The position numbers and the translations under genes were made by a program. Source: Hyalella azteca (Eukaryota; Arthropoda; Malacostraca; Amphipoda; Hyalellidae). From it: 64,000 bases of DNA. Shown piece after piece: positions 13,301 to 24,627 of the stretch. The stretch covers positions 140,042 through 204,041 of the forward strand of contig NW_025945902.1 of the NCBI RefSeq assembly GCF_000764305.2, written 5' to 3'. Position 1 is the first letter of the stretch, and the number at the start of each line of letters is the position of its first letter. The notes under the pieces are model-generated. The model was given only the letters and a program-made list of their open reading frames with translations, had not been told where the DNA came from and made no database searches.

Positions 13301-15410
13301 ATGACCGACCCGCAAATCGTGAATAAAGAAAAACCGTGGTTACGTCAGGCACCAACAAACTAAACTGGCACAAAAGGCTAGATGCGGAGAAAGGTTTTCT
13401 GATGACACAGTTGATAAGAATCGCACATCGTAGCGTAAAGTATTCGTTGCTGGACTGAAAATCTTTCACTGGAAAACTGTCAAATAATTGAGAAGAGTAT
13501 TCAAAGAGGCAGGTAAACTGTTAAAAGATGATGTTAAAAGATTTAAAATGCATTGACAATTAGGGGCTTAATTATTATTTACTCGGGTCTTAAGTGAAAA
13601 GGAACAGGATTCAGCACTTCAGCACCACATGTTCAGTGCCGCCGCAGATAGGGTGACGTACCTAATGTACTAAAACTCCTTGGGTGAACTGTCGGTGCAG
13701 AGCTGGTTCCTATAGGGCTCTAATGAAGGAATTAAAATTTATTTATTTTACCCTCCCAATGAAGAGAAGCACCACAAAATAGGAGGGCTGGTCCACACCG
13801 CGCAGAGGTAGGTTGCCGGGGCCAAAGTAATGGTCGCAGCCTAGACAGGAACTAGAGGTGCCTGAGAAGACGTAGCGCAGACATCACCTAACTGAGAGCG
13901 TGTAGGCGCTCACGCCACGAGTCCTAACCATCGTTCGTTGAGGCTTCTATATGAGGCTTTACTTCATTTCAAATCTAAAGATGTACCAGGGTCAAAGATT
14001 CCTCAAAGATTCCTCCACGCAATGACACTCGAAATTTAGAAAATTAAAATGAATCAGTATCGTATCCTAAGCTTCATTAGCAGTCTTCATTGAAAACGGT
14101 TCAAAATCTAATTTTGAGATTGGATCTACATTATGCGTCACCCAAAATTAGGCACAGAGCAAGCTATAACCCTAAGGTAATGATATTGAAAGCAAAATCT
14201 TACTTTTTTGATAAGCCTCGGTAAAATTCTGGATTATCTATTCCAGCCATTATTCTTGAGAAGAATAATTTATTGTGGTATAAATCACTTGTCATTCATT
14301 TTCCTGATCACAAACTATGAAGGTCGTCATATTCAGATCGTCATAAATATTCCAAGTTACCTCCACAAAACGTCTGCATCAGTTCAGAGAGTAGATAACA
14401 GCTTGCATCTCTGCCTATAGGAGCGTATCGAGCGCATCATTCTTTTGCATGCCGCCGCCTGCCTTACAAATCAATGGCTGTCAATGGCAGCTCCGCCGCT
14501 AACTTCCCGTGCGCCCGATATTATGCGATGCTTCGAGGTCATGTCATTTCTTAAGTAAAATTCCTCATTTATTTTGCTCAGATCCCTTCTTGCTTTGTCC
14601 AGAATTGGAAGTTTACCTAACAAATGGATGTGTCATTGTGAGTATTGGCGGCAATTTATTAGATTGCGTGGAAGAAAATTTTTCATATCATTTACTCCTT
14701 AAATCTCATCAATTGCAAACTTGATGCGGTTCATTGCTCAATGTGATCAGTTGATTCTAAACTATTGCACGAACTTCCTCGGATCATACTTGGCCAATAT
14801 ACTTCTTTTGAACCGTCAAATGTATTTCCGATCTGATGATAAACTTTTATCGATCAATGTGCTACTTAAACTGCATTTTATGTATATTAGACCAGTGCAA
14901 TAAGGCAAATGTAATTTAATGGGCCCATTGGTCTGTAATGTATTGGTCTGTATTAGGCCCATTACTCTGAGTAATGAGTAATGGGCTCATTACCCCGCAT
15001 TTTACTCACCATATCACTTGTACCTCCAATTTAATAGGCCCAATTACTCTGACGGACTGACATGACTCACCGAGAGACTCGATCGTTGTTAACACAACCT
15101 TCATCCGAGTCTCGATCGACTCACCATTATCATCATCAATCATCATACACAGTATCAACCACGTCCATCGTATCATCATTTGAGAAAAATAAAATAGAGT
15201 AAAATACTTAAAAAAGTTAAAACTCGTGTAAATAGCGCGAACGCGCATTCATTATATTTTTGTTAATTGTACTCAAAAAATGTAAATAAGGAACCACCAC
15301 CCTCCCATACCCTCCGTGTGAATTTCTCAAAGCTCTGATGGGTCCCTCCTCTATCCACAATCAAACCTAACACTCACAACCAACCTAATCATGCGCAATG
15401 CTCCTTCGTC
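10335..15410. other. No supported gene; 5' side of the GABA-B-R2 exons
   Basis: AT-rich sequence read on both strands. Since the receptor exon at 10200-10334 needs upstream coding sequence, this is probably 5' intron. A partial short duplication (CACCGAAAAGTGCATTAT and similar) lies at 10400-10490. A minus-strand frame of 130 codons at 11326-11718 is AT-rich and unlike any family I know. GC-richer pockets at 13200-13400 and 13620-13960 have frequent stops. I saw no exon that supplies the missing receptor start. Confidence 0.6.
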
Positions 15411-15417
15411 ACCGTCT

Positions 15418-15590
15418 ACGATGCTTTCCATTTCTTCTTCCTCTTTCTGGTTAATCTACAAATTTGGAGCAGCAAAATGTAATAATTTTTGACGAGATTT
15501 AAGTAGGAAGATGAATATTAATGGTGATAGTCATTCACTTTGGCATAATTGGAGTACGATGCTTTCCATTTCTTCTTCCTCTTTCTGGCC
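15418..15590. repeat. Short direct repeat pair (34 bp)
   Basis: TACGATGCTTTCCATTTCTTC followed by TTCCTCTTTCTGG occurs at 15418-15451 and again from about 15554, separated by roughly 100 bases. The copies are identical and in the same orientation. This is too long for a usual target-site duplication and more likely a local duplication. Confidence 0.8.
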
Positions 15591-15726
15591 ACTCAGCGCC
15601 GCCTCAGGCTCTTTGACATACTTTCCTAGTGGCACCGCAACAATAACAACAAAAAAAGACGCTCTGTAACCACATTTTTATTATAGACTGAGAAGTGGAA
15701 TACAGAGAGAATTATGAAAATATTTC

Positions 15727-15970
15727 ATGGCAAGTCCATATGGCAGCGAAAATTTTACAAAATAGCAAACAGAAAATACAGTCAAAATTACCCATCTGAA
15801 AAAGACTGGCCCGAATAAAAAACACCCTGCAGTCACCAATAGCTTCATCTAATTGTCGTGAGCACGTTTTGCATGCCATATGACTTTCTACTGTTAGGTA
15901 TTTCCCGTAGTGTTTCGTCTTGTAGCTTTCGATGCATCTATTCAAGTCAAGTTCGTTGAAATTCACAGGA
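15727..15970 (-). other. Unassigned open frame with a Cys-x2-Cys motif, possible exon
   Basis: The minus-strand frame is open for 84 codons. It contains MACKTCSRQLDEAIGDCRV and a plausible donor after SLFQMG (GGTAATT on the minus strand). The CxxC-x-QL-xx-A spacing loosely recalls the second half of an insect ZAD domain, but the first cysteine pair is absent, so I do not assign it. The opposite strand also has a good acceptor (TTTTTATTATAG, ending 15686) followed by 44 open codons, which leaves the strand uncertain. It could be a real exon of an unidentified gene or a chance frame. Confidence 0.2.
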
Positions 15971-16110
15971 GTTGATCACAAATCTCAATAAAATCCACCT
16001 CATTTGAGAAACGGAGCTTACTTGGAAAATAATTTTAAATTGAAGCGGATATTACTGACAATAATTTCTATAACTGCTTGAGAATCTGAGCTCACCGAGA
16101 GGAAACCTAG

Positions 16111-16286
16111 CCAAAGGTCATAAAATTCTACATCTGTTATGGCCAGACCCTCGAAGTCTTCGAGGCTGTCGAACAAAAGGAACGTCGCCACAAACCTGTT
16201 GCGTCGCAGAGCAAACCATCGATAATCTCCTGCCTCGCCATTGACGCCCACGGTGCCGTTTACAGCGCGAGTGTAAACGCCAAGCG
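16111..16286 (+). CDS. Candidate internal exon, WD40/beta-propeller-like (strand uncertain)
   Basis: The plus-strand frame reads FYICYGQTLEVFEAVEQKE and, further on, SIISCLAIDAHGAVYSASV before a good donor (CAAGCG/GTGAGA, GT at 16287-16288). TLEVFEA followed some 20-25 residues later by ISCLAIDAHGAVYSAS resembles the end of one WD40 blade and the first strands of the next, where WD proteins typically read TIKVWD and then CLAFSPDG..L.SAS. The upstream acceptor is weak (CCTAG at 16110, or GGCCAG at 16146, same frame). Codon third positions are GC-richer than the surroundings, as in the receptor exons. However, the minus strand is also open here for about 68 codons (VNGEAGDYRWFALRR, ending DLWLGFLS) with its own GTGAGC donor, so the strand is not settled. 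It ends in phase 2. Confidence 0.33.
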
Positions 16287-16500
16287 GTGAGAGGGAGTTG
16301 CAAATTCAGAATATAAGGTTAAGGCTACTGAACTTGAGGCTTTTAGCTGCGTATTTATTACGTCGATGATCTTTCGATGTAGGAGTCTGGTATCGTCCGC
16401 GCTTAATTTGTATTTCCGTTGAGATAATTATGAGCTGGACGATAGAGATGAACGCTTGAAAAGTCTGAGAGTTGATAAAATAGCGCAAAAAATTAGATCA

Positions 16501-16630
16501 GTACTCACTGCAGTGAGGAGTGACAGAGAGCGCATTTTCTCGTCAACGAAAACGTCACGGACGGACGGACGGACAAGAAGACACGACTAGCACAAGTGCG
16601 CCTTTTTTCCATAAATGAGAAAATGCGCTA
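16501..16630 (-). mobile_element. Small non-autonomous repeat element, copy 1
   Basis: About 130 bp, a diverged inverted copy of 48970-49109. Both contain facing AGCGCATTTTCTC / GAGAAAATGCGCT arms, a (GTCC)n/(GGAC)n tract between them, and a terminal CTCACTGCAGTGAG palindrome (perfect 14-mer here). It looks like a MITE or foldback-type element. No target-site duplication was identified. Confidence 0.7.
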
Positions 16631-17060
16631 AAAAAGTGCTTGGATGTTACTGAAGAATTTACAGTAAGAAAATTTCTTTAATTTAAACTTAAATATAGTT
16701 ATTACGATAAACTTTGAGCGTTGATGTCACAACCGAAACTTGGAAATCAAGACTGAACATTATAAATAGCAGTTGCAATTAACAGGCTAAACCAAGCTTT
16801 GGTTCCATCAAAATTCGCTTCCAGTCTTGTCCAGTGATTACCTACTAAAATTAATATATAATGAGTTTTCCAGGCGTTAATTAACGAAGAATGCATTATG
16901 TAAACGGAAAATGTTGGTGCTGAGCAAATTAGTCCTTGAGGACCGAAGGCAATTGGAATGAACATGCGGCGTGTCGGACCCAGCCCGCCGCTGTGCTGGA
17001 TGATAATTAGGTTCTGGCGGGCGCTGCTGCTACGCGCACGCCAGCATGCCATGGCATTAT

Positions 17061-17275
17061 GCATGCAATGCCATTAAGCATTCCAAGGCTATGAGTATGC
17101 AATGCCATTCCTCTTTTAATGCCAAAGCTATACGCATGCAATTCCATTACCCATGCCATGGCTGCACGCATGCAACGCCATTAAGCATGCCAAGGCTATG
17201 AGTATGCAATGCCATTCCTCTTTCAATGCCATTACACATGCCAAAGCTATACGCATGCAATGCCATTACACATAC
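17061..17275. repeat. Two tandem ~107-bp units rich in GCATGCAATGCCATTA
   Basis: Units start at 17061 and 17168. Both carry GCATGCAAYGCCATTAAGCA and AAGGCTATGAGTATGCAATG and are themselves built from shorter ATGCAATGCCATT repeats. This accounts for the apparent open frame 17153-17370, which should not be read as coding. Confidence 0.85.
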
Positions 17276-17369
17276 CACGCCATTACGCATAGTACCACGC
17301 AGCCCAAGTCACCTTTTATGTCTCTAATTTTGTGGGAATTGTTAACTTTTTATGTTATTTGTCCACTAG

Positions 17370-17446
17370 GATTGTCTCCTGAAGGAAAGAAGGCTTTGCA
17401 GGGATGTTACGCATCCAAAGCTTACCAATATTATGAAGAGGAATAA
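17370..17446 (+). CDS. Candidate terminal coding exon, unidentified protein
   Basis: A good acceptor (TTATTTGTCCACTAG, AG at 17368-17369) is followed by two phase bases and the frame LSPEGKKALQGCYASKAY, then QYYEEE and TAA at 17444-17446. The peptide has the polar, charged look of a real C-terminus, but I do not recognise the protein. Its entry phase does not match the donor of the 16111-16286 candidate, so if both belong to one plus-strand gene an additional exon must lie between them. No canonical AATAAA follows closely. Chance remains possible given the length of 25 residues. Confidence 0.3.
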
Positions 17447-17973
17447 TTTGTCTATATAATGTCACTGCCAAATGGCTCAGGACGAAGCGTCGTGCTTCGA
17501 AGTTCTTTTGCGGTGCAGCCCGCCATCCTTCTCTTAGCAGGTTGTCCGCTGTTTACTTCTGTTATCAGACAAATTTGTAGTTGTCACCATTCGTTCTTCT
17601 CTTCGAGGCCTGTACGAAAGGTCCCTTCGGCTCTCGCAGTTTTGTTAATTAAATTTTTAATCAACGTTAACGTCTAATATCTCCTGGTCGTGAGATCTTT
17701 CTGTCATGGCGGGTAAACTTCGGGCGAGCTGACGTTTGCGTTCAGGTCTTACGTTTAATTTACATCTTCATTGAACAGTTCCTGAAATTTCACCTTAGAT
17801 ACACTGACCTCAATATAATTAATGACGCTAAGTATTCATCCTTAAACTATAATTTTTCTCCTGCAGCAGTAAGTGCAAAAATTACCATTCCGGTATTACT
17901 AGGCATTTATTTATATACTGATCAAGATCACACATGTTAAAAGTTCTGCCACAACAGCCATGAAAAGTCGTAA

Positions 17974-18207
17974 ATGGCTCCCAAGAAGCCTGTTGCTGCA
18001 AGGAGGATCCCAATAATCGACCACTCAATAACCAAAGAAAAGCTCACTTTGAATGATCTATTGCTGGGTCGTCTCTACACATCAGCAGACCAGCATTTGC
18101 TTACAGCGTGTAAGACGTCACTAAGAATCGCGTGTAAGACGTCACTAAGAACCGCGTGTAAGACGTCACTAAGAACCGCGTGTAAGACGTCACTAAGAAA
18201 GATTTAA
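17974..18207 (+). CDS. Small hypothetical frame with 8-residue tandem repeats
   Basis: An ATG-started frame of 77 residues opens MAPKKPVAARRIPIID and ends in four near-identical TACKTSLR repeats. The repeats come from a 24-bp minisatellite (18106-18201), whose length keeps the frame. There is no known domain, no splice signal I trust, and no homology recognised. The basic N-terminus is the only suggestive feature. It may be only the reading of a minisatellite plus a chance upstream frame. Confidence 0.15.
   Translation: MAPKKPVAARRIPIIDHSITKEKLTLNDLLLGRLYTSADQHLLTACKTSLRIACKTSLRTACKTSLRTACKTSLRKI
18106..18201. repeat. 24-bp minisatellite, 4 copies
   Basis: Unit GCGTGTAAGACGTCACTAAG plus 4 bases, four copies with one or two differences. 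Each unit carries GACGTCAC, close to a CREB/ATF half-palindrome, so the array is a regularly spaced cluster of CRE-like sites. Confidence 0.92.
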
Positions 18208-19132
18208 TTACACTTCCAATACTACAACACACGATCACGGGGCGTCCATTGTGTCGTGTTGAGGTCATGACATGAAGATTTATTTTAAAGTAACAATTTC
18301 TTTGAGGGATTTTTAGATAATTTGTTTAACAATCGCATACGGCCAGAATCAATGTCATTAAGTGTTGGCTTTGATTGTGGCTTGGCAATCTATGACAAAA
18401 ATCAGGAAACCAAAAACAAATCTTCTTTCTTCAAAAACCTTTGGCGTAGAGTCTAATTCTTAAAAGCTTTCGCAACATATGTTCCTTAGAGAATAAATGT
18501 AATAAATAACTGGAGCGAATAAATGAATGAACCTCGATTATAAATTAAAGTGTAAATTGATTTGAAATTTCCCTCTGAATAGCAATACACACCAGATCTC
18601 AGACGTCTATGTATTTCGGTCTAGGTTAATGGGGTTGAGGATAAATTGTTCAAGGACATAGTTTATTAACGCCAATATAAGACAAAATGTCTAAAACTGA
18701 ATTTATCTGTCTCGGTGAAATTAATGGTTGATGGCAGGTTATTGTGCTGTGCAGCAACAAAACATTTTTCTGTACTGTATATAGCAAACGTCGTCGGGAT
18801 CAATGAACGATAAATCGGTAGTGTCGAGTACAAAATTATTTTCATTCATCGAGGCTCAAATAAATGGCTATTGTGAAAAACTGAAAAGCAATGGTCATTC
18901 AACGCACATGGAATTTGAAATTAATGAGGGTTATCATAAACTGACTCCCTCTGAGTCAGTTAATTATAGGAAAGGTTAATTTGACATAGCACTGAAACAA
19001 AATTCTATCGAGCCGTTGAATCGTCATTTTGATTCAGTTTCGACGGTTAAGCAAAAAGCAATGATTATCGTGCTCCATCAAATTGTCAATCAATGGAAAT
19101 TGGTTACTTTAAAAATGTCATATGAGATACTC

Positions 19133-19230
19133 AACCGTGAGCCTGAGATACTCAACCGTGAGCCTCAACCGTGAGCCTGATTTTTACCGAGCTCTGTAAA
19201 CAGAGCTCGGTAAAAATCAGTAATGTGAGC
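19133..19230. repeat. Perfect 21-bp inverted repeat next to a short tandem repeat
   Basis: Arms 19177-19197 and 19200-19220 (CTGATTTTTACCGAGCTCTGT and its exact complement) are separated by two bases, giving a 44-bp near-perfect palindrome. Immediately to the left, GAGATACTCAACCGTGAGCCT is repeated with partial copies, and GTGAGCCT recurs just right of the palindrome. Confidence 0.95.
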
Positions 19231-19496
19231 CTCCCGGTACCCACTTGAAGCTTGTGACCCTCGCAACCAATATTGGATAAGTATAATGAGCATCGTTGAG
19301 CGGGGCAATGGTCGTAATTGCAGTCTCAAAAAAGTCTCACAGAGCTTCGCTTTTCAAGCGCCTTTCACAGTAATTGTATTGGCTCGAACTCGCCACAATA
19401 TCATTTTACTAACGTGAACTATTCTTCATTCAAAAATTCTGGTCTAAACCAGTAAAAATAAAAAGAAGAAAAAACGCTGTAGTATTAATGGTGATA

Positions 19497-19740
19497 TTAG
19501 TACACAAGTTTTAGTAGTAGTAATGGTACTACAGTTGTATAAGTACACAGTAGTAATGTAGTATGTTGTACATAATGTAGTAAATGTTGTAGTATTGATA
19601 CACATGGTACTAATGGTAGCATTAGTACACATTTTGTAGTAGTAGTAGTAGTAGTAGTAGTAGTAATAATGGTAGTAGTATAAGTACACATGTAGCAGTA
19701 GTAGTAGTAGTAGTAATGGTAGTTTTACTACTAATGAGCA
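19497..19740. repeat. (TAG)n-rich simple repeat
   Basis: GTAGTAGTAGTAGTAGTAGTAG tracts alternate with AATGGTAGTA and AAGTACACA interruptions. The apparent tyrosine-rich and threonine-rich frames on the minus strand are translations of this simple repeat. Confidence 0.93.
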
Positions 19741-19839
19741 AGTATGTCGCAGGAGTACTACTAACCCTTCGCAGTAGTTGATATGCGCTCCGCGATGTAA
19801 CGCGTTGGTTGATTTCTCCGACCTTATGTTCGACGCCGT

Positions 19840-19960
19840 AGCCTCTACCTGTATCGTATCTCTTGTATAAACACCCCGTATATCATGATATGTTATCTAG
19901 AGAGCTGTGTTTTACTTATCTTTCACGACCTTAGTCACGTATCCCGATCCTCAGGTAGCG
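19840..19960. repeat. Dispersed repeat A, copy 1
   Basis: Diverged direct copy of 55387-55512. Shared blocks include ACCTGTATYGTATYTCT, CCCCGTAT, ACTTATC followed by TCACG, CTTAGTCA, and TCCTCAGGTAG near the end. The tail contains AATAAATATAAG and is followed by GTGGCACCC, which vaguely suggests the end of an LTR. That is not established. Confidence 0.65.
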
Positions 19961-20241
19961 TTTAATAAATATAAGTACTGACGAGTGGCACCCAAACAAT
20001 GTAATAACAGCCGTGTTCTCTTAAAAGTGAAACTCGACTGCTTGACAATAATTTTGAGACTTTAAATACGGTGGTGAAGTCAAAGACTTTTTAAATATTT
20101 GTGATTATAGCAACACTGTCGCATAGTGATTTTCGTGCGGCCAAGCCTTTCAACGGAGAGTTCTGTAATGGTCATACTCACTTAAACATCTGATTAACGG
20201 AATACAAAAAGACCTTCATGTACTAATCACACTATTTCAGC

Positions 20242-20407
20242 AGCCGAAAACTGTGTGAATATTCAAGTTTGGACTGGCGCGCCTTATAAATTAACCTGCA
20301 ACGTCAAGAATTCCTTATCTATGCCTACGACAGGCGCCGAGAAATTTGAAGCGTCCGCGAAATTGTTCTTGCGTTCGTTGGAATCCAGTACGAACATGCA
20401 GAGCTGA
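20242..20407 (+). CDS. Weak candidate terminal exon, unidentified
   Basis: Acceptor CACTATTTCAG (AG at 20240-20241) is followed by an open frame AENCVNIQVWTGAPYKL, continuing TCNVKNSLSMPTTGAEK to a TGA at 20405-20407. It is GC-richer than its surroundings. No family is recognised. Acceptor plus 54 open codons can occur by chance. A run of TACGAG repeats starts immediately downstream. Confidence 0.2.
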
Positions 20408-20497
20408 AGGTGACTACGAGCAACTACGAGAGCGACTACGAGCGAAAAGGTCCGGCATCAGCCAAGGTCGTCTACGAGCGTTCTACAACTAAGGTTT

Positions 20498-20604
20498 TGA
20501 TCTCGTGATCTAACACGTGATTTCTTCCAGATGCTGACCGATATCTATAGTACTTTTCCATCAATCTCTATCAGGTCAAGTGAATATTACGACCCAATTA
20601 CATA
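20498..20604. repeat. Dispersed repeat B, copy 1
   Basis: An inverted, diverged copy lies at 55150-55258. The shared core is TAGTACTTTTCCATCAATCTCT and GTGAATATTACGACYCAATTACA. Repeat A lies on the left here but on the other side at the 55-kb locus, so the two loci differ by a rearrangement. Confidence 0.7.
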
Positions 20605-21564
20605 TGATGTAATCATATAATATAATTATAATGATTATAATGAGACGCCAAATTTGCACATGACAAAATTAATAAAAATTGTTATTCCCTCGGAAGAATT
20701 TCATGGTTAATTTTTCACTTGGTTTAGAAGACAGCTGCTGCGGTGTCTGTAGGAGCAATGATAACGTCTCTACAACTTTACTCGTCACGTCAGTAAACAG
20801 ATCTTCTTTAGTACTATTGATATCACCGTACTCGAATTTACACGGAAACTACTGGAATTTGTTAGCACTGCCACGGCAAAAATGCTGTGAGAATTTAATG
20901 ATTTACAGTGTTTGTACTAGCTATTCAGCCGATTTATTTTTCGTCGCTAGTGTCCATAAAAAATTGAAGTGGTAGTTAAAATCAGACACAGCTTAATTCC
21001 CCACAACGTTTGTACAGTCGATGGCAAGGAACTACAGCAGTAGTAGATGGGCCGTTAAACGGTATAATGTTGTTCAATCGAACTTATTTCCAATTTAGGA
21101 AATTCGTCAAAGTATTTTTCAGTTTCTAGCCTTATTCATGCTTTGTTTCTAATGATCATAGAAATAATACTTTGTTTAGGAACTACTGACGTTCATCAAC
21201 TGATTCAATTTCTCTTCACATTTCGCTGTAGTGCTATTATAGTTAGTAAGGTGATATGCCATTACCATCGAAGCGACGGTTATTACGAGCTCGCCTCCCT
21301 CACCCTCCGCGTATGTCGGGTTTTGGAGCCTCCTATTGCATGAGAGTTGGAAATTGAATTAAGTTGGTCTAATGATCACTGATTATTCTGGACAAATACA
21401 GCCAGAAATGCGAGAACCTCAGAACGTAGCTTGATCAACAGTGAACGTACGTAGCTGAAGGCGGCCGTCGCTTCAAACCATGCTGTTCGCTTCCCCTAAT
21501 AACTTGAATAAATATTTATTATTTCCTCAAAGAAATAATATCATCACCATTTAAAGAAACGTTC

Positions 21565-21876
21565 ATGATGTTTCCAGAGAATCACCTTCTTGTTTTAATT
21601 AAAGATGCAATTGAATGGAGTGAATTTTCTAAACATGTGTCATGCGCTGTTGGAAATGAAAACGAAGTAAAGCCTACCATGAACGGAGTTTTTACCCTGG
21701 TAAGTGGAAGAAGATTCGCCGTTTCTTTGGCTAGAGACGAAAGAAGCACGAAAAGCCAAGAAAATCTTTTGTGGTCACAGAAGCGAGGTCGCGAGCATCG
21801 ATTGTCAGCGCTCTCGACCGTCGAAAGGACCTTCGAGCGCAGAGCCTGTGACTTGCAGGTCTTCGAGAGCCCTTGA
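21565..21876 (+). CDS. Hypothetical 103-residue frame, unrecognised
   Basis: An ATG-started frame opens MMFPENHLLVLIKDAIEW. Its second half is rich in Arg, Ser and Glu (RRFAVSLARDERSTKSQ) and it ends TGA just before a 26-bp minisatellite. There is no known domain, no signal peptide and no membrane segment. The first part is AT-rich and the second GC-richer, so a genuine exon, if any, may be only the second half. Low support. Confidence 0.17.
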   Translation: MMFPENHLLVLIKDAIEWSEFSKHVSCAVGNENEVKPTMNGVFTLVSGRRFAVSLARDERSTKSQENLLWSQKRGREHRLSALSTVERTFERRACDLQVFESP

Positions 21877-21890
21877 GTGACCGAAACTCC

Positions 21891-22118
21891 ACGAGGAGGA
21901 ACCGTCAGAACACTACACGAGGAGGCTCCGTCAGAACACTACACGAAGAGGAACCGTCCGAACATTCACGAGGAGGAACCGTCAGAACAATACTTGAGGA
22001 GGCTCCATCAGGCTCCGTCAGAACACTACACGAGGAGGCTCCGTCAGAACACTACACGAGGAGGCTCCATCAGAACACTACACGAGGGGGCTCCATCAGA
22101 ACACTACACGAGGGCCAC
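21891..22118. repeat. 26-bp minisatellite, about 9 copies
   Basis: Unit ACGAGGAGGCTCCGTCAGAA plus CACTAC, with variants (GAACCGTC for GCTCCGTC) and one truncated duplication near 22000. The Arg/Glu/Thr-rich frames across it are repeat translations; a unit of 26 bp does not keep frame. Confidence 0.94.
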
Positions 22119-22521
22119 TTCATAAACTTGTAGTGAATCATTTTCTGAGTCATTGTCGAACTCAAGTGATAAATCAAAGCGTACCTTTAAAGCTTCTATT
22201 CTATCGCGATTCTATTACTTCATAAGTTAATCTAAGGTTTCTAAGCCAATTACCAGTAATTCACGCTGTATATTGATCTCATATATGACATGTAGTAATA
22301 ATCTGAAAGTGTTTCTCACTGCCAGCGGCTGATGTGCTCATTACTTCTCTTATAACATAAAAGAATTCGGGGTGTCTGAAAATATTCACAATCTTCCTCA
22401 ATGCAATTTTCAAATAAATTTCTCACTAAATTATACTTTAAAATTAAACAAACATTGAATAGAGTTCAGCAAAAAAATGATTGGGTTTCTGATACGGTTC
22501 AAAGCTCTGTCAAACGCGCTT

Positions 22522-22570
22522 AGATTCCGTCGGTTTCATGTATTTTTAACTATTCCGTCGGTTTCATGTA
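22522..22570. repeat. Direct repeat ATTCCGTCGGTTTCATGTA x2
   Basis: Two copies of ATTCCGTCGGTTTCATGTA about 27 bases apart in AT-rich DNA. Confidence 0.85.
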
Positions 22571-23090
22571 AAAAATTAATATAATTACTCGAATTACCAA
22601 ATCATAGTATTATTTCCTCAAAATTAAAACAAAATTGAAAACTTCTGTTGAATGCTTTCTGAAATTTGATTACGAATTGCAATTTTTTCGCTTCGATTTA
22701 TTTCCCTGGTTTTAAAATTTCTCTATCACACATTACTCAGTTTGTTCTCTTCAATCGTAGGTATATATAGTGGAGCAAAATGCCGGTTGTGTGGGCCGGC
22801 TGCGCGCAATGTCTCCGGGTGGAGTCCCACGCAAATGTCGACCACTCAATAATGCATGGCTGACATTCGAGGCCCCGCAGCCCCTAACAATTTCCCGTCA
22901 CGCTTCTGCACACGTTATTTATCCGTGCAGAAGAAGGAAGACCCGCTTTTGTCTCGTCGTGAAAGACAGGTCGATTTGAAAAATAATTGATTTTATTATA
23001 TACCCGTCACAAACATTCCAAGAAAAGTTCCAGTATTCACTGAGCCTTACAATAAGCATTGAAACCATCTGTTTGCAAACGAAAAATAAC

Positions 23091-23262
23091 TGTAACTTTG
23101 TCCATCACACTTTTCCAATTCTAAAGAACAACGTAACTTTCATCCATAACACATTCCCAAGTCTTAAGGAAGAATCGTAGTTTCATCCATTCCATATTCC
23201 CAAATCTTAGAAGAAAGCCAACTTTTACGCATCACACTTTACCAAGTCATAAGAAAAACGGC
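23091..23262. repeat. Degenerate tandem repeat, ~43-bp unit x4
   Basis: Four diverged units of the type GTAACTTTCATCCATAACAC, ATTCCCAAGTCTTAAG, AAGAA. Their divergence is much higher than in the other arrays here, so this is an older duplication. Confidence 0.75.
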
Positions 23263-24627
23263 AACTAAAAATTTCAAAATATTCAACTGATTCTTATCAA
23301 GACGAAACAGTGCATCCGAATGGTAATTCATGGGGGTTCATAAAACTGCCAGTGTATTGACACAAAAAAAAAAAACTTCAAATCGAATATATTTCGGCGG
23401 TTTGTGCGTTCCCTAAAATATTCCTTCTATATTTTATGCTTTTTGATTTTGATAACATTTTAATTAAAGATATTTAAGAGACGAGCACCTGTAAGGTACA
23501 TATATTATGAAGAAGATCTCATGAGACTCCGACTCCTCAACTAGCCATGCAATTTTAATGCTATTCTACGTCAGAAGCTCGCAACTTAACACCGTAATCT
23601 TGAATGTCATTCTCATGTGCGAAGCTCAGGCTTATGATTGTCAAGCCCATGAGACGCAGATTTCTTCAGTTCCTTGCCATTTGCTGTGATTAGATGAGGG
23701 AAGTTTCCTAACTTTGAGCTCCTCGAAAGTGGCTCTGATTTGCCCAATATGAATAAACGGCGCTTCCAAAACACCGGCGGCGCTTCGCCACCAGCCAGAC
23801 AGCTTATTTTGTGCAAAGTAGCATAAATTATAATAACAATACAATATGAAGTGCTGGATAGGAAAAGTATTTCATTTTAAACAGTATTTCAATCGACGGG
23901 AATTGAATGACACCATAATTACTATTACTGAGACATATATAGAATCTAAACCAAAACGGTGCCACCAATCACTTTTCATTATTCACTGAGGAATATTACA
24001 AACTTGCTTTGAGATTAAAGAAAACATAAAATGTTCGATGATATACTATTAATCAGCTACAGGACCTAAATTATTATGAATTTTTTTTACATTCAGCTAC
24101 TTCAGTTACTCCTATTAGTTCATTAACGAACTACGACCCACTTAATATAATGTGTTAGTCAAAGGTTCGTTGAATTTAGTTAAAAAGTGACTTGAAATTT
24201 ATTAGACAATGAGATTTTCACACATCCATCAAGCGTCTTAAAATTTCTTTAATAAGCAAAAGCAAAGCGTCTTAAGACTTCTGGAATAATTATTTGGTCG
24301 TGTATTAATTTGCGAAAGCTATTTAAGCGATTTATTCAATCCTCGGATACCAGAAAACATTGAAGTACTCAACTACACTACAATAACAGGAATGAGGATA
24401 CACAGTCGTGCTTTCTCCTTATAATCTCTTTAATTCAATATTTTATTACTATTCTAATATTGAAAAATCTTTTTCAAATAAACTAACTTCAGAAAGCATA
24501 TAATTTAAAAAAATGTCGTTGTTTGCGTATTCAAGTAGCAATCCATTATGATGAATTAGGTCTCAAACTTACATCCTGGAACCTTGATAGCAAATATAAC
24601 AACGGTCCTCCAGCTTTTGTTCTACAG

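Noticed and set aside
19444..19691. Tyr-rich and Thr-rich minus-strand frames
   Set aside because: Translations of the (TAG)n simple repeat.
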